From contig NC_054872.1 in the NCBI RefSeq assembly GCF_018320785.1, positions 36,220,051 through 36,284,050 of the forward strand: DNA of 64,000 nucleotides. The letters are read 5' to 3'. The notes beneath the pieces were generated by a model. That model was not told the DNA's origin. It did no database searches and worked only from the letters and a program-made list of their open reading frames with translations. The position numbers were made by a program, and so were the translations under genes. The stretch is from Cheilinus undulatus (lineage: Eukaryota; Chordata; Actinopteri; Labriformes; Labridae). Below, piece after piece: positions 23,501 through 35,200 of this stretch; position 1 is the stretch's first letter, and each line of letters opens with the position of its first letter.

Positions 23501-26500
23501 AAGAGAGTGGATTACAAACTCTCAAGTTGATTATATGGTACAATACTTTTTTCATGGCATAGAGACATTCAGTTTTTAGTCACTGGAGTGCAGTTCTTCA
23601 CTAACTGCAGATATAACTGATATTTTAGCTCATGCAACTACCCATTCTTGTCTTTAACTTTTTAAACAATGCACCAGAGTGACAGTTTCTGCCCATCATC
23701 TAACCTGTGTTTTCTGTTCACAGTATGATTAAGCTGTTAGTAACTTCCTGTGTGTAGTCAAATAGTGTTTCAGTAACAGAAGCCATGCCCAGTCCCGCTT
23801 CATGCATGGTCATAACAAGAAAGTAGACACCGAAAAAACAGACAAGTAAAAGATATCTCATGACTGAAAATCCCTCATAATTAAGTTTGGAACACAAATT
23901 ATGAGAATAAAACTTTTAAAAAGTTATTTATTTGGAAAACCACTGGTGGAAATTTAAAGAAATGCATGGCAGCATCTCTATGATGTAATGGACTGGAGAG
24001 TAGAAGGAAGTTTACTTGTAAAGAAAAAATAGAGAGAGCTCCCTTCCCCTTTAAAACCGGCTAGAGACACAAACACACGCAGTGAGGGGGTTGAGCAGAC
24101 AGCAAAGAGCCTTTAATCACTTTATGACAGGAACCTTGAGGTGAATGAGCAGCTAGTGGGGACTCCTCTCATTCACATGCTAAGCCTTTATCTTATCAGA
24201 CAGCAATGGAGGCGCTCACTCACACGAGAAGTTGGAGGGGAACACCCCCCACCTCCCTCTACCTCCCACCTCACCAGATGTATATGAAAAGGTGAATGGA
24301 GGATTTGGGTTAAACCTGGGTGAGCTGTGGAGGTTTCTTTTTACCTCTATATGCTAAGAACAAAGAAAGAAACCTAGAGTGGAGATATAAAGATGTGTTT
24401 GATACGAAAACTAAAACTTATTCCTCATAGTCTTCTGAGTGCTGACATTAAACTACCCCACACAGTCTTTAATCTCTATGTACTCTACTTGGTTATGTTT
24501 TTAAAAAAAAAATCCAAATGAAAATCTATGAAAAAGGCAAAATCCAAATATTTACTACTTTTGATCATATCAAAACCTTGTATAAAAATATAAAACGTAT
24601 TTGTTTCAAAGATGTTTCCCAGTCACTGTGACTTGAACATTAACTGTTCAATCATTTAAATGCTTCTTGAGAAATCTATTGTCTATTTGGAACCTCCTAT
24701 GGACAGAGCAGTCCATGCCAGCACTTTGCTGATTGTTGTCCTATACACATTTAAGAACTTTAACAGATTTTTAGCAAAAAATGCTATCCTGCTGTCCCTT
24801 CCCTAGAGATGCACAATATTCAATATTTTCCGTTATCTGATATGCTGATATTTACAAAATAATCTTACCCAAAACTGATATTTAAAAGTAGTTCAGACCT
24901 AAAACTTCAGTCCTTAAAATGCAATTTAAAGGTTAAGGCTGAACAAAGTATCAAACTGCAGTCCTTTGAACACACAAGTGTAAGGAATGATGACAAATAA
25001 AGAAAAGACTTCAGCTGATGTAGGTCTGCTGGTCCAGCCTTAAACTTCACTACTTGTTAATATAGCCAGTTGAAATACAGATGAAATAGGCAGACATTTA
25101 AAGTCAAAATATTGGTTTTAAACATTGGCAGAAATTTGCAGACACTAATATTTCTCTTTTCAGGCTAACATCCGCTAAAACCGATGCCAAAATAATTATA
25201 TTGTACATCCCTATCTATAATGGCAGGGTTGGGTAATATGGAAGAAAAAAAACAGAATCTCCCTTTGCAGGTAAAAGTGTGAGCTGTAAACGCGTCTTTA
25301 AAAGTGCACCACGGAGGGTTATTCACATGAACACTCAAGCTCTTAAGGTTTCTATCAGCTTAAGAAACAGCCCCAAAGTAATGCTAATGTCTCTCCATTA
25401 TCTATGCAAGTAATCAAGACCATCAGAAGATTATTGATTTTTTTCTGCATTTGTATTTATCTATAAAATATAAAAAAGGCTGGCAAGCAGACCAAAAACT
25501 ACATTTAATTTCAATTTCTTTTAAAAAGATTCAGAGTGAATATGATTATTAAAACTGATAAGGGTATATTTTCCTTGAGTTTGAGAACACTGGTTACACC
25601 TGAGCAATGTGTAAGAAAAAAATGTATCATTTTATTTATGGGCTTGCCAGAACTAACTTAATATTAAAACTGACAGGCGATTTTACTTTTGGTATTACTG
25701 CAGTAAAGTTTTAAAAATCTTTGTTTTCCAAAAGCCTTGTCAATGATAGTATCTTTGACTTGTGTGGCTCATAAGGAAGCAATATCAATTTCAGTATGTT
25801 AGAAAACATGTTACAGGGGCTTCAAAAGCATATTTTTTTTGCATACAAATACAATGCTAATGCAGTTCAGGCAAAATGGACACACAGTCACCATATTCTA
25901 CACACAAACAACAATTTTGACTTAGATTTTCTTCCTCCTTCAAAGACCAATTTTCATGCAGCTCACATAGGTTACAGATGGAGCCACAGTAATTTCAAAA
26001 TATTCTCATCTTATTAGTATGCGTTAGCCTAAATACCACTCGTAAAACCACGAGGGAGGCCCGCGCAAGACTCTTCAGGCTGCAACACGTGTTTCCCTCA
26101 AGGAGAAACACCCACCACAATGAAGAGGAAACAACCACCTGAAACCAATACACTAAATGTAATCTAACCTTCAATTAAACTTTACAGAACACATTCAAGT
26201 GTAAGGTTTTAGAGCTTTATTTTCAAGTATGTCAATTAAATGCTTTTTTCTTATTTTTTTGTCATTGTTTTGTTGCAGTAAAGATGGCAGAGTTTTAAAA
26301 GTCCTGAATTAATTAAGCTATATTAGAAACAGGTGCGTTGACCTCCCCCCTGCTGGTAAGAAATTTCACTTGATTTACGGATTTTCAGGCCTTAAATTGG
26401 CATTTTGTCTATGGTTTGTCGGCTGCGAACGAAATAAAAAAGCCACCTTTTGTAGCCAACTTTACTAGTTTCATATTAAGAAGACAGTCGTCTTACTTGA

Positions 26501-27201
26501 TGAACAAACACATCAACCGGTTCGTCCAGTGGCACTCCCTCTCGGCTGGTCATGGACAGGAACCCGAAGCCCATGCGGACGTTGAACCACTTGCACACGC
26601 CGACCCCATGAATAGTCTGGGAGTCCTCCTCGGTGCTCGGTCCTTCGTCCTCTTCGGTCTTACAAACTCCTGAAATTTAAAACGTGTTTTAGATATGAAG
26701 AAAATGCTCCTCTACTCTTAAAGATTGTGAGTAGGGTTTAGAAAATGATGGGCCCAACTTGTAATAATGGCCGAAGTCGGAAAAGTTTGCCTTGCTTCTG
26801 CTCGCGCCGCTGCGGAATGATCAATCGATACGAATCAATGAAACACCCGTTAGCTACCTGAGATGCACTTTTGCCATTTTTTTGACTTAAATTGTCGCTT
26901 AGTTCAGACTAGAAAAAGGAAATAAGTCATTTCTATGTTTCTGTGCAACTAGTTTCTGCAAAAGAAGTGATGTGGAAGCTGCGTGTTTCAGTATCTTAAA
27001 AGTGCGATTAATTCGTTGATGGACACAGTTTGGACCTCACGTGGTTGAAAATAGGAACAATGCCTTTATGCATGGCACTTGTGGCTACAACCAAACACAC
27101 AACACTCTTAAAGGCAACTTAATTATGTTGTACAAGTAATAATTAAATGTAAAATAATCAGTTACTCAACCTGGGAATTCCTGGTTAGAAACGGAGCCCA
27201 T
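17532..27201 (-). CDS. lin28a: LIN28A RNA-binding protein
   Basis: Four exons in transcript order: 27201-27171, 26669-26497, 20760-20576, 17745-17532. They encode 200 aa (human 209, from memory). The start MGSVSNQ matches the mammalian LIN28A start. A cold-shock domain (about 31-105) carries CKWFNVRMGFGFLSM and VDVFVHQ. A basic linker (KKVQKRRSKGDR, 119-130) leads to two CCHC knuckles: C131-C134-H139-C144 and C153-C156-H161-C166. An acidic tail ends in SD. The family binds let-7 precursors through the loop and a GGAG motif, promotes their uridylation and decay, and also binds mRNAs, acting in the cytoplasm of stem and progenitor cells. Lin28a rather than lin28b is supported by the N-terminus and the short C-terminus. 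An alternative first exon (27567-27558) would replace residues 1-11. Introns 2 and 3 are long (5.7 and 2.8 kb). Confidence 0.95.
17598..17605 (-). promoter_or_regulatory. miR-125/lin-4 8-mer inside the lin28a coding region
   Basis: The mRNA reads CTCAGGGA across the codons for Ser-Gln-Gly in the C-terminal tail (PGSQGKP), a perfect 8-mer to the miR-125 seed. The site overlaps coding sequence, so its use is uncertain. Confidence 0.4.
17746..20575 (-). other. lin28a: lin28a intron 3
   Basis: 2.8 kb between the exon for the basic linker and the zinc-knuckle exon. A GC- and C-rich block at 18600-19100 keeps a plus-strand frame open for 241 codons (18676-19401). The translation is low-complexity (HPSPQSPILSQPP) with no domain I recognise, so I do not call it a gene. 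Nothing else stands out. Confidence 0.5.
21098..21300. repeat. Dispersed repeat, also found at 63655
   Basis: The segments 'ATTTTCAAATTACAGAGGGT' and 'GCAATATTTCTTTAGCC' recur in altered form at 63700-63740 ('ATTTTCAAATAGCAAAAGGT', 'GCAGTATTTCTTTGAA'), in the same orientation. Both are old and lack clear ends. Confidence 0.55.
24805..25213. mobile_element. Non-autonomous DNA transposon (MITE) in lin28a intron 2
   Basis: The left end AGAGATGCACAATATT and the right end ATTATATTGTACATCCCTA are inverted repeats of each other. An internal block (about 25000-25045, AAGACTTCAGCTGATG then GGTCCAGCC) recurs inverted at about 50925-50965 in the copy at 50744. There is no transposase. Confidence 0.75.
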
Positions 27202-27395
27202 GTCTTCACTTCTGCCTTGAGTCAAAGTAAGCACCCAAGCTACAGTATCCTTTTTAGCCCTCAAACTGGGTAATCCTCACAGATTGCCACTTTCATGCAA
27301 AATGCTGTGAAAAGCAGAAACTGTTCAGCGAGAGGGAAAGCGGGAGAGGGAGGTAAACAAAAGGGGGCTGGCAACCTATTCCCCCTAAACAATGA

Positions 27396-27451
27396 GGGGA
27401 GGGGGGTGGGGGTCAGCGGGCAGAATTTTTGCCTTAGACCCCCCCCCCCCC
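27396..27451. repeat. G-rich tract and 13-base C run
   Basis: The plus strand has four G-runs in 27396-27420 (GGGGAGGGGGGTGGGGG, then TCAGC, then GGG), which meets the usual quadruplex rule. A run of 13 C lies at 27439-27451, making a G13 run on the lin28a strand. Both sit between the two candidate first exons of lin28a. Confidence 0.7.
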
Positions 27452-27557
27452 TTTTTAAAAGAAGCTCTAAAAACAATGCAAAGACAACCCAGCCCCTTCA
27501 GAGAGCACTTTAACCATTCCCAGAGATAAGTCTCCTTTAAGAGGCATCTCAGCATAC

Positions 27558-27567
27558 CTTCTGCCAT
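27558..27567 (-). CDS. lin28a: Possible alternative first coding exon of lin28a (MAEG start)
   Basis: On the minus strand an ATG in good context (CCAACATGG) is followed by GCA GAA G and then a consensus-like donor GTATGC. The exon ends with one base of a codon, the same phase as the MGSVSNQEFP exon. Splicing to 26669 therefore gives MAEG-VCKTEED in frame. MAEG is also, from memory, the start of LIN28B proteins. Joining it to the MGSV exon would break the frame, so the two would be alternatives. There is no transcript evidence here. Confidence 0.4.
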
Positions 27568-29429
27568 GTTGGAGGGCCAGTTTTCTCCTGATGCTGCTGC
27601 AGCTGTATGTGTCTCTGTCTCCTGCAGCGGTCAGCTCTGTTGGTCAACACTAAATGACCATTTCTCATCCAGCAAACCCCCACACACTCTAGGTCATGTG
27701 CACGTGACTCACAATTTTATTCCCCAAGGATAGATTGCATATTGTGTGATGAGGGAGCCGATACGTTGAGGTGACCAATCACGATGAGCAGGAAAACAAA
27801 TCCTTGCAATATTTTGATATCTCATTCAGATTCCTGTAGCACGCTACTTACTGTAAAAAAAAAAAAATAATAAAAGTTAATCGTTTTGTAGACTGTATAT
27901 CATGGCTGCTGTGTTATGTGGGTGTACGTGCAGTTTTGGGTGAAGTTGCCATATGAAAAATAAATAAACTGCTTTCATAACAAATTTCTTGCTATCTCGA
28001 ATTAAAAAATGGCTGTTTGAGAGAGAAAAAAAACAATAAATGTATATTTAAGTTATATGTTTCAGTGAGATATTATTTAGAGTGGCCTTTTCCTTACAAT
28101 TTATATTATTTTTTATCTGTCTCATTTTGTCTCGTTACCTGTGCATGCAGTTCTTTTGCAAACAGGGAGTTGGTTTGCTACTGTCTCAACATGCAAAAGA
28201 AAAGATTGTGATGTTAAGCCAGACGAAACACGGAGGGGGACGTGTTTCCCTCACATACGGGCCACTTTGAGTCAGAAATAACGAGTTTGGATATTTGAAA
28301 TAAAGGGTGGAAAGCAGACTTGAACCACACAAAAGGACACAGAGAAAATAACCGATAGGCCCACGACGTAACGAGGTGTTAGCATGAAAACAAGCCAAGC
28401 TGGTCAAACGAATTCATGGATCGATAGTGATTGATCACATCATGCAAAGATGTTGATTCGTGTCCTTGTGGGATGATGGATGAATCTAAAACATGGGGAA
28501 AGTGATCTTCAGCTGAGAGGGTAAAAAAAAGAGTGCCAATATGAACAAGTAGAAAGAGAAAGTTTCTTATTTTATGGGCTTCACAAAACGAAATGATGAA
28601 CATCGTGTAACAGTTTAATAGCTAAGACATCACGAGAACTATAGCAGTTTAGAATAGGCCGACTGTAATTCATTGACAACATACTGATTGGCCAAATGAA
28701 ATGTAGCATGTTAAAGTGCTGAATTTATTTAAGTTGGGGATAAAAATACATTTTTCTAAAAAATAAAAAAAATCCCCATAATAACGTATTTTGTTAATCT
28801 TTGAAAGTCTGTTTTAATATTTAAACTAACTGCTTGAGAAGGAAAGATGTATCTGTTTAGCTATTAAATAAATGTTTATATGGAGATTAACTTGAACGTT
28901 AATTGAAGTAGTCTTGTGAGTGCAGCTCCTCTGTTTGCATAAGGCCCTAGGATACCTGTCGATTCATCAAAACTACCACAACGACCCCTTGTGGACCCGC
29001 AAAACGCGCACTTACCCCAGATATTACAAAACAGACAGCAATAAATGATCCTAATTTATGTTCATAGCAAAATGAGTTTTGGGTTTAAGCAGCCTTTAAA
29101 GTTTATTTTTGTTTTTGAGATGTTGGATTTAAAAGTTCCCATTTAAGTTGCCAACCTTTAATTCAAATAATCTCTGGCTATGAATTAAATATTATTAATA
29201 AGTAAGTTAATCCAAGGAATAATAAATATCCTAGTTAGGCCCATGCACATTTACGTTCGTATTGATTTATTATTGTTATTATTAGGCTACTATTACTATC
29301 GTTATTCTTACTTTACTTATTTATTATTTTTTTAAGACGACAGACAGAAAACCAAAAGGGAAACCAGGGTTTTAAATGAAACTTTATCACTGCTATTTTA
29401 ATCTTGGAAAATCGGCGATAAGAGTTCTG

Positions 29430-29830
29430 CTTTGTTGCAGACGCTTTGAATTCGGTGTTTGTTTTTGGTAAGTTGATTTAATTAATTTTCAATTAATCTG
29501 AATGACAGTCACTTTGGCAACCACTCCCAGAATATATCGGCTAATCTTTAATCCGCAGACAAAGTAAACAATCTAATGAAGTGTTAGCAAGTCAAGTCAT
29601 TTCCAGCGGAGAGCTCGGAGTGTGTTGGCCGGAAGCCAAAGTGTTTGGATCTCACTGCTGGACTGGAGCCAAGCTGCAACAAGCTAATTGACTTCAATGA
29701 CGTCGCATTGGCACCATGCTGCCTTCTAATTTCTCTCCAATCATTCATCAAACGATATTTTTCCCTACGTTGGAAAGTAACTAATAAGTTTGCTGAGCAG
29801 ACTGCTTCCATAATTGATGGCTGATGTAAT
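29430..29830. promoter_or_regulatory. Candidate conserved regulatory block
   Basis: A motif-dense stretch in the divergent spacer: paired homeodomain-type ATTA sites (TTAATTAATTTTCAATTAAT at about 29478), a full NFI palindrome (29625-29639), a CRE-like TGACGTCG at about 29698, and further GCCAA and ATTGA motifs. It differs from its surroundings in complexity and has no coding signature. Conservation cannot be tested here. Confidence 0.35.
29625..29639. promoter_or_regulatory. Full NFI palindrome
   Basis: TTGGC-CGGAA-GCCAA matches the consensus TTGGC(N5)GCCAA with no mismatch. It lies about midway between the lin28a and maneal starts. Confidence 0.5.
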
Positions 29831-29994
29831 TCTACAATAACAACTACTACAACTACTAGCCTATTACTACCACCACGAGTAAGAATGTTACCATTATCAT
29901 TATTCAGCCTTACACCTTTACCAACTTCCTTACTCTCTGTGCATGCAACCAGTGCTGTCCTCGTCCATGCAGAAGTGGGAATACTCATAATTTA

Positions 29995-30215
29995 TAAACT
30001 CTTTATTTGGTTTATTCTTTATTTAGGGGCAGGTAGCTTCTCTATCTATAGGTGGGTACACAGTAGAGGTGGGTATACTCTTTATTTAGAGGTGTACACT
30101 CTGCAAAAAGGTTTATGTACTCTTCATTTAGAATAGGTTCACCCTTTATTTAGAGGTGGGTATGCTCTGTATGAAGTTTTCATTTAGAAGAGGGTATAAT
30201 CTTTATTTAGCAGTT
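29995..30215. repeat. Degenerate minisatellite
   Basis: A run of variants of ACTCTTTATTTAGAGGTGGG with a period of roughly 25-35 bases. At least six units can be seen between 29999 and 30212. Confidence 0.75.
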
Positions 30216-30885
30216 TTATGTAGAAATGGGTCCATATCTCAGGTTCCATCCCTTTGGTCAGTGGTACTCAATGTTGCCTTAATCAGGGCCACATTGACCA
30301 GAATTATTTTTGCATCAGCCACAATCCATTTACATCTATTTCCTTCCAGAAAACCATTTGAATTCAAGAACAAGAATAAAAATATAGTTATTTAACAAGT
30401 GAAACCATGTGGTAATGAAATAAGGGATGGGATTGTTAATTTTATTGATACCCTTGTAGATACTTCTTAGCCATGAGTTCTCATCAATACCACCATGGAT
30501 ACTTTTCAGTGGAGATGGTAATACTTCTGTAAAGAACTGGCGTAAACCATCTAGAGTCAGTGATAAAACATTAAATATGTTGCTATTTTTCTTTTTCTAG
30601 TTCTTTTTTTTTTTTTTTTTTTTTTGAGCAAAGAAACATTACAAAGTTTAGGCGCACTTACCACAGCAGGCTTGAAAGGATAACAATCCAAATCATCAGC
30701 AGTAGCCAGAGTTTATAAAAAAATTAACTCAAAGAAAGTCGGAAGGTACTGCATGTTGGTAATGTGCCCCACAATGCTGACAGACATGGAGGTTGGGTTT
30801 CTTTTTGCAAAACTTGTGTTTGTGCACCAGATTTTTAGTTTATAAAAAACAGCATAATATCCCCAAGAGTACTTTGATGCAGACA

Positions 30886-31145
30886 AGATGGCCGACATAC
30901 ATCCAGTCCATACCGGAAGTCTCAACCAGAAGTCCGTACGTCTAAGGTTAGGCTTAGGCATTAAAACCCGAGTGGTTAGGTTCAGGACAAGGCAGTGGGG
31001 AAGGTGATATATTTGAGATCCAGCACCAAGGGTTAGGCTTAGGTGCAAAAAAGACTGACGAACACTGGCAGCTGAGTCCAACACGAAGAAGGAACTTCCG
31101 CTTGGGACTTCCGGCATGGATTGGATGTATAGCGACGCCCATGTC
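30886..31145. mobile_element. MITE with long imperfect terminal inverted repeats
   Basis: The left arm (about 30891-30922: GCCGACATACATCCAGTCC, then a CCGGAAGTC block) is the inverse of the right arm (31105-31136: GACTTCCGGCATGGATTGG, then ATGTATAGCGACG). The total is about 260 bp with no coding capacity. The middle holds two copies of GGTTAGGCTTAGG. Confidence 0.8.
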
Positions 31146-32249
31146 AAATATCTGGGATGTACTGTGATTGGTTGGTTAATACAGTACAACAATGTTTTCA
31201 ACGACATTTCTTCCCTTTAAAATATTTTGGATGATATTTTTTTCCAGTTGGATTTGGGGAAAGAGCCACGATTAATCACAAAAAACAACATACACCTCAG
31301 GAGCCAGTAGTTAGAGCAGATATTTCCATTAGTACCTGAACGCAACACACAGTGATTGCATTATATGAAATGACCACTAGATGTCAGTATAACTCTGAAC
31401 TTTCTTAACAGTTGACTTCTAATCAAACTTTAGAAGCAACATCAAACAATCAGTACTATCGATCCCAGTGTTTCTAGTTTTACATTTATGGACTTTGTTA
31501 TGACTTGTTTTTATTATTTTGCTTATTGCATGAAAATGACGGAACTATCACCAAACTGTATATTTCTTCTCACATTGCCTATGAGATGTGTTTTTTTGTG
31601 TGTGGACCATTAGCCATTCGCAACAAGGCGAACCCGATGAGACGAATCCCGCCCCTATGATCTGACCGTGAAAAAAAAAGAAGAAGCCAACCAACTACGG
31701 AGCCAGGACTCCATCACCGGAGAGCTTTACGCTGCTTCTCGCCGCCGATCATGTGTCTGGTGTCAGGTGGACGGATCGGATTCTGGGCGGGACACAGCAG
31801 GACGGGACTATTTGCGGATCAGTGAGGAAACGACTTAATGGGAACAACATCGGGATTATCCGCCCTGTTACAGCATAATGACTCAAATTTACAGCATATC
31901 CGTCAAGAGGAAACACGTAGACAGGCTTGAATAATCTCAGGACAGTGAGTTTCCGTGGCGGTGACACTTCGTTGTCTTTCATAGCCAAGCGGAATGCCCA
32001 AACCCGAGGATGCAAAAGAAAGTTAGCAATCTCGCCACTAACTTGCCCAGATAGTCTGCATGGTGGCAGGGCTGCGATCATGTAGCCACCTCTGAACGAT
32101 GAATTTAGAAGGATTGATATTTTCTGGGTTTACTACGAAGAATAGCTCGTAGGCTGTGAGGAAACCTCTCAGGAAGAGCACTGAGACAGGTTTATTTGCA
32201 CCCCTGGCCCAATCTGAGCAGTTTGCAGCTTCTTCCTGTTCGGACAAAC

Positions 32250-35200
32250 ATGGCAAGACTCCGGAGGAAAGCTTGCATAGCTCTGCTTCTCTTCACCATA
32301 TTCGTATTTGGGACCATGATGGGACTGAGGACCCTGAAGCCCACTGATGGATTCTCGGATCTGTCTCCGGGTTTGGACCTCCTGCCGATGATAGCAGGAA
32401 AGGTGGACCGGCGCTCCGTTCCCCGGGACGCCACTTCAGCTCCGGGTCAAGCCCAGCAGCCGGCAGGCAGCAACACAAAAACAGTTTTGTACAACTCCGG
32501 ACCAGAGGGAATCATATTTTATGATGTTCATATTTTTTATTACACCTGGTACGGCACCCCACACATGGACGGCAAATACATTCACTGGGATCACATCCTG
32601 GTACCACACTGGGATCCCAAAATCGCATCCGGTTATCCGAGAGGGAGACACATGCCGCCGGAGGACATCGGCTCCAGCTTTTACCCCGAGCTCGGTCCTT
32701 ACAGCTCCAGGGACCCGGACGTGTTGGAGTCCCACATGGAGCAGATCGGGGCATCTGCAGCAGGTACAGCTCGGAGATTTTAGGGACAACCTGGATTTGT
32801 AAAAGAAAGCAGCTGACTTGTGTTTTTCTTGCACAGCAGCTGCACGGAAATCTGGCTTCTTCTGAAGAGCAACGCTGCCACGCTCTCAGCATTTTCAGCA
32901 CCACACATCCACTGGACAGCTCCTTACGCACAGCCCCTCTATCTACTGCCGCTCTGTCCTGCAGAGCGAAGAGGCACATTTCAGGGATTTAAAAGCCCCT
33001 GTTATCGACAGATCAACTTCTTTAAACTACACTATGAGTCACACACCCTTTTTAAATATCCCAATTTCTAATTGATCCAAAATTTATAAAGAGTGGCTCA
33101 GGCATATGTTTTTTTGCAGCACAAAAATTCCTAAGGGTTATGTTCTGATGTTGAAATTAGCATCGGGATATTAAAAGCTGTATTTATATACCAATTTAAA
33201 GATCCCAGTCAAAGTAATATACAGGATATTAGTACACCTGACTATTACACTTGTGGGCTCGCCTGATAAAACCATCATCAACCAGATTGATACAAAACAG
33301 GCACCTAAGGAGTCAAATAGCAGCTAGGGAAAACCTTAGAGGTAAAGACATGTTGCCTATTTATTTTGATGATCGAATGAAATGCCTCCAAAAACAGACA
33401 AAACAATATTAAAAGGACCAAAATCCCTTCAAAAGATGCAAAAAGAGATGGAAACAAATAAATAAATGTACTAGTAAAAGATGTAACACAGATGTAGAGA
33501 AATAAATACATATGAACAAACATTGCAAAGAGACAATCCTACCACTGAAAGACACAAAACAACTACAATGTACTGAAAACAACCAATTGTCTTAAATCTG
33601 TTAATGATATTTTCAGCTTAAAGGATTATTCACAAATTTAAAACAAATCCTTTATAGCTAATTTAGTCTATTTAGGAGTCACAGCTTTCAAAAGCCTGCA
33701 CATCAAAATAATAATCTATAACCGATCACCAATACATTAAAAAGATTTACAGAAAGACTTGTGAAATGTATCCAATAGTAGAGATTTAATCTTTTAACAT
33801 ACTATGAATGCAGAAGTTGCGTTAACTTTGAATATGGTCTGTGATCTGTGGTTGTAAGATGTTTATGAAATATGTGAAAATTCGATTTAATGTCATTAAT
33901 GTTCCTTATTTTTGTTGTGAGGACTTCAGACTAATACTTGATGCCTTATAAAGTATGGACAAGTATGTTGTAGGTCTTTTCACAGCCTGGTGTTGCCTGT
34001 CTCAAAGACAGTAGAGTCCTGTAGCTGCATATCAAATAACGGCCTGGCGTGTCCAGCTATCAGCAGCCAACACATGATAGGCCCTGATGTTTCTGCCCTA
34101 CGGCTCAGTAGGTTATTGTACACCATCCGGAATGATGACCAGACGATCCATCCCGTCTGCTCATCACAGCGACAGATGGATTATGGGAGTGCCGGCTCAC
34201 AGTCCCCAGTTAAAACAATCTATTAAATTAGAAAACACAGCCATGCAGCCAAACTGGAAACAGTTCCACTCGGCTTGATAACTGACTCTCTTCGACTTTA
34301 CAGCAGCCCATAAATAAAATGAAGAACTGCAGCCATATTCTTAAAGACTTAGTTGGGTATTGTGATGTAATAGTCCCACTCAGCTGCACTGTAAGCTGAC
34401 GTTGCTTTAATGAATTATCTTAAAGTGCCAGGGTCTTTTAGTGCCAGACACTGCTGTGGCTTATATGAAGTTATCTCTCAACCAGCATTTGGTTGTGAGA
34501 TTGCATTTTCATGGTGGAATTTATGAGCTTTCACACATTGCAGCTTCACAGAGAGAGAGGAGGGCTGCCACAAAAAAAAAAAAAAACAACAACAAAAAAA
34601 ACAAACAAACAAAAAAAAACCATAATAAGTAATCTTTAAGATGACGGATGCATATTCATCAGCCACGGGATATCGGTGCATGTATGTAGTATACAAAAAA
34701 GAAATTCTCCTACATATGCCAGTGGATGGATTACTGAATGTGCCTTTAAAGCACGTTTACCCATAGACCTAAGGAGTCAGAAGGCATCTGGGGAAAAGCC
34801 TCTGAAGTGAAGGAGCATATTTGTTGTTGACAAGTAAATTAAATGACTACAAAAAGAATCAAATATTCTTAAATGAAGTTGAATAATCAGTGATAGCCGA
34901 ATCAGCACAAAAGTTGGAAAACTTTGGAAAATTACCAAAAAATTCAAAGAATGGAAAACAACTTCAAGGGAAACCTCAAAGAGTAGCCATAAAACAAATG
35001 TCAAGATAGTCACAGAATCACTGCTATGTTGTTTTGAGAGTTTTTTTTTTTTTTTTTGTGAGACAGAAGATCAAATAAACACAAAACAATGATGTATGAA
35101 AAGACACAAAGAAGTTCAAGAAAAGATTAATTCTAACCACAATAAAACACAAATTTACCACAAAGTAACACCAAGTTATCACAAAGACTCACCAAATGAC

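Larger units (their letters stand above)
20761..26496 (-). other. lin28a: lin28a intron 2
   Basis: 5.7 kb that splits the cold-shock domain. It holds a dispersed repeat (21098-21300), a MITE (24805-25213) and blocks that are less AT-rich (21860-22120, 22930-23420, 24060-24300) and could be conserved non-coding DNA. No exon was recognised. Confidence 0.5.
27202..32249. other. Divergent spacer lin28a/maneal
   Basis: About 5 kb between the divergent genes. It contains a possible alternative lin28a first exon (27567-27558), a G-rich/C13 tract (27396-27451), a candidate regulatory block (29430-29830), a degenerate minisatellite (29995-30215), a poly(T) run near 30607, a MITE (30886-31145), and the presumed maneal promoter and 5'UTR (about 31600-32249), which is GC-richer. 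No separate gene was found. Confidence 0.6.

Noticed and set aside
27171-27567. Splicing the MAEG exon onto the MGSV exon as one longer N-terminus
   Set aside because: The only candidate acceptor before the MGSV exon would put the reading frame out of register with the cold-shock domain.
30713-31207. 164-codon minus-strand frame
   Set aside because: It spans the MITE with inverted arms. The translation shows no known domain.
32436-32979. Minus-strand frames over maneal exon 1
   Set aside because: GC-rich exon shadow. The plus-strand product is clear.
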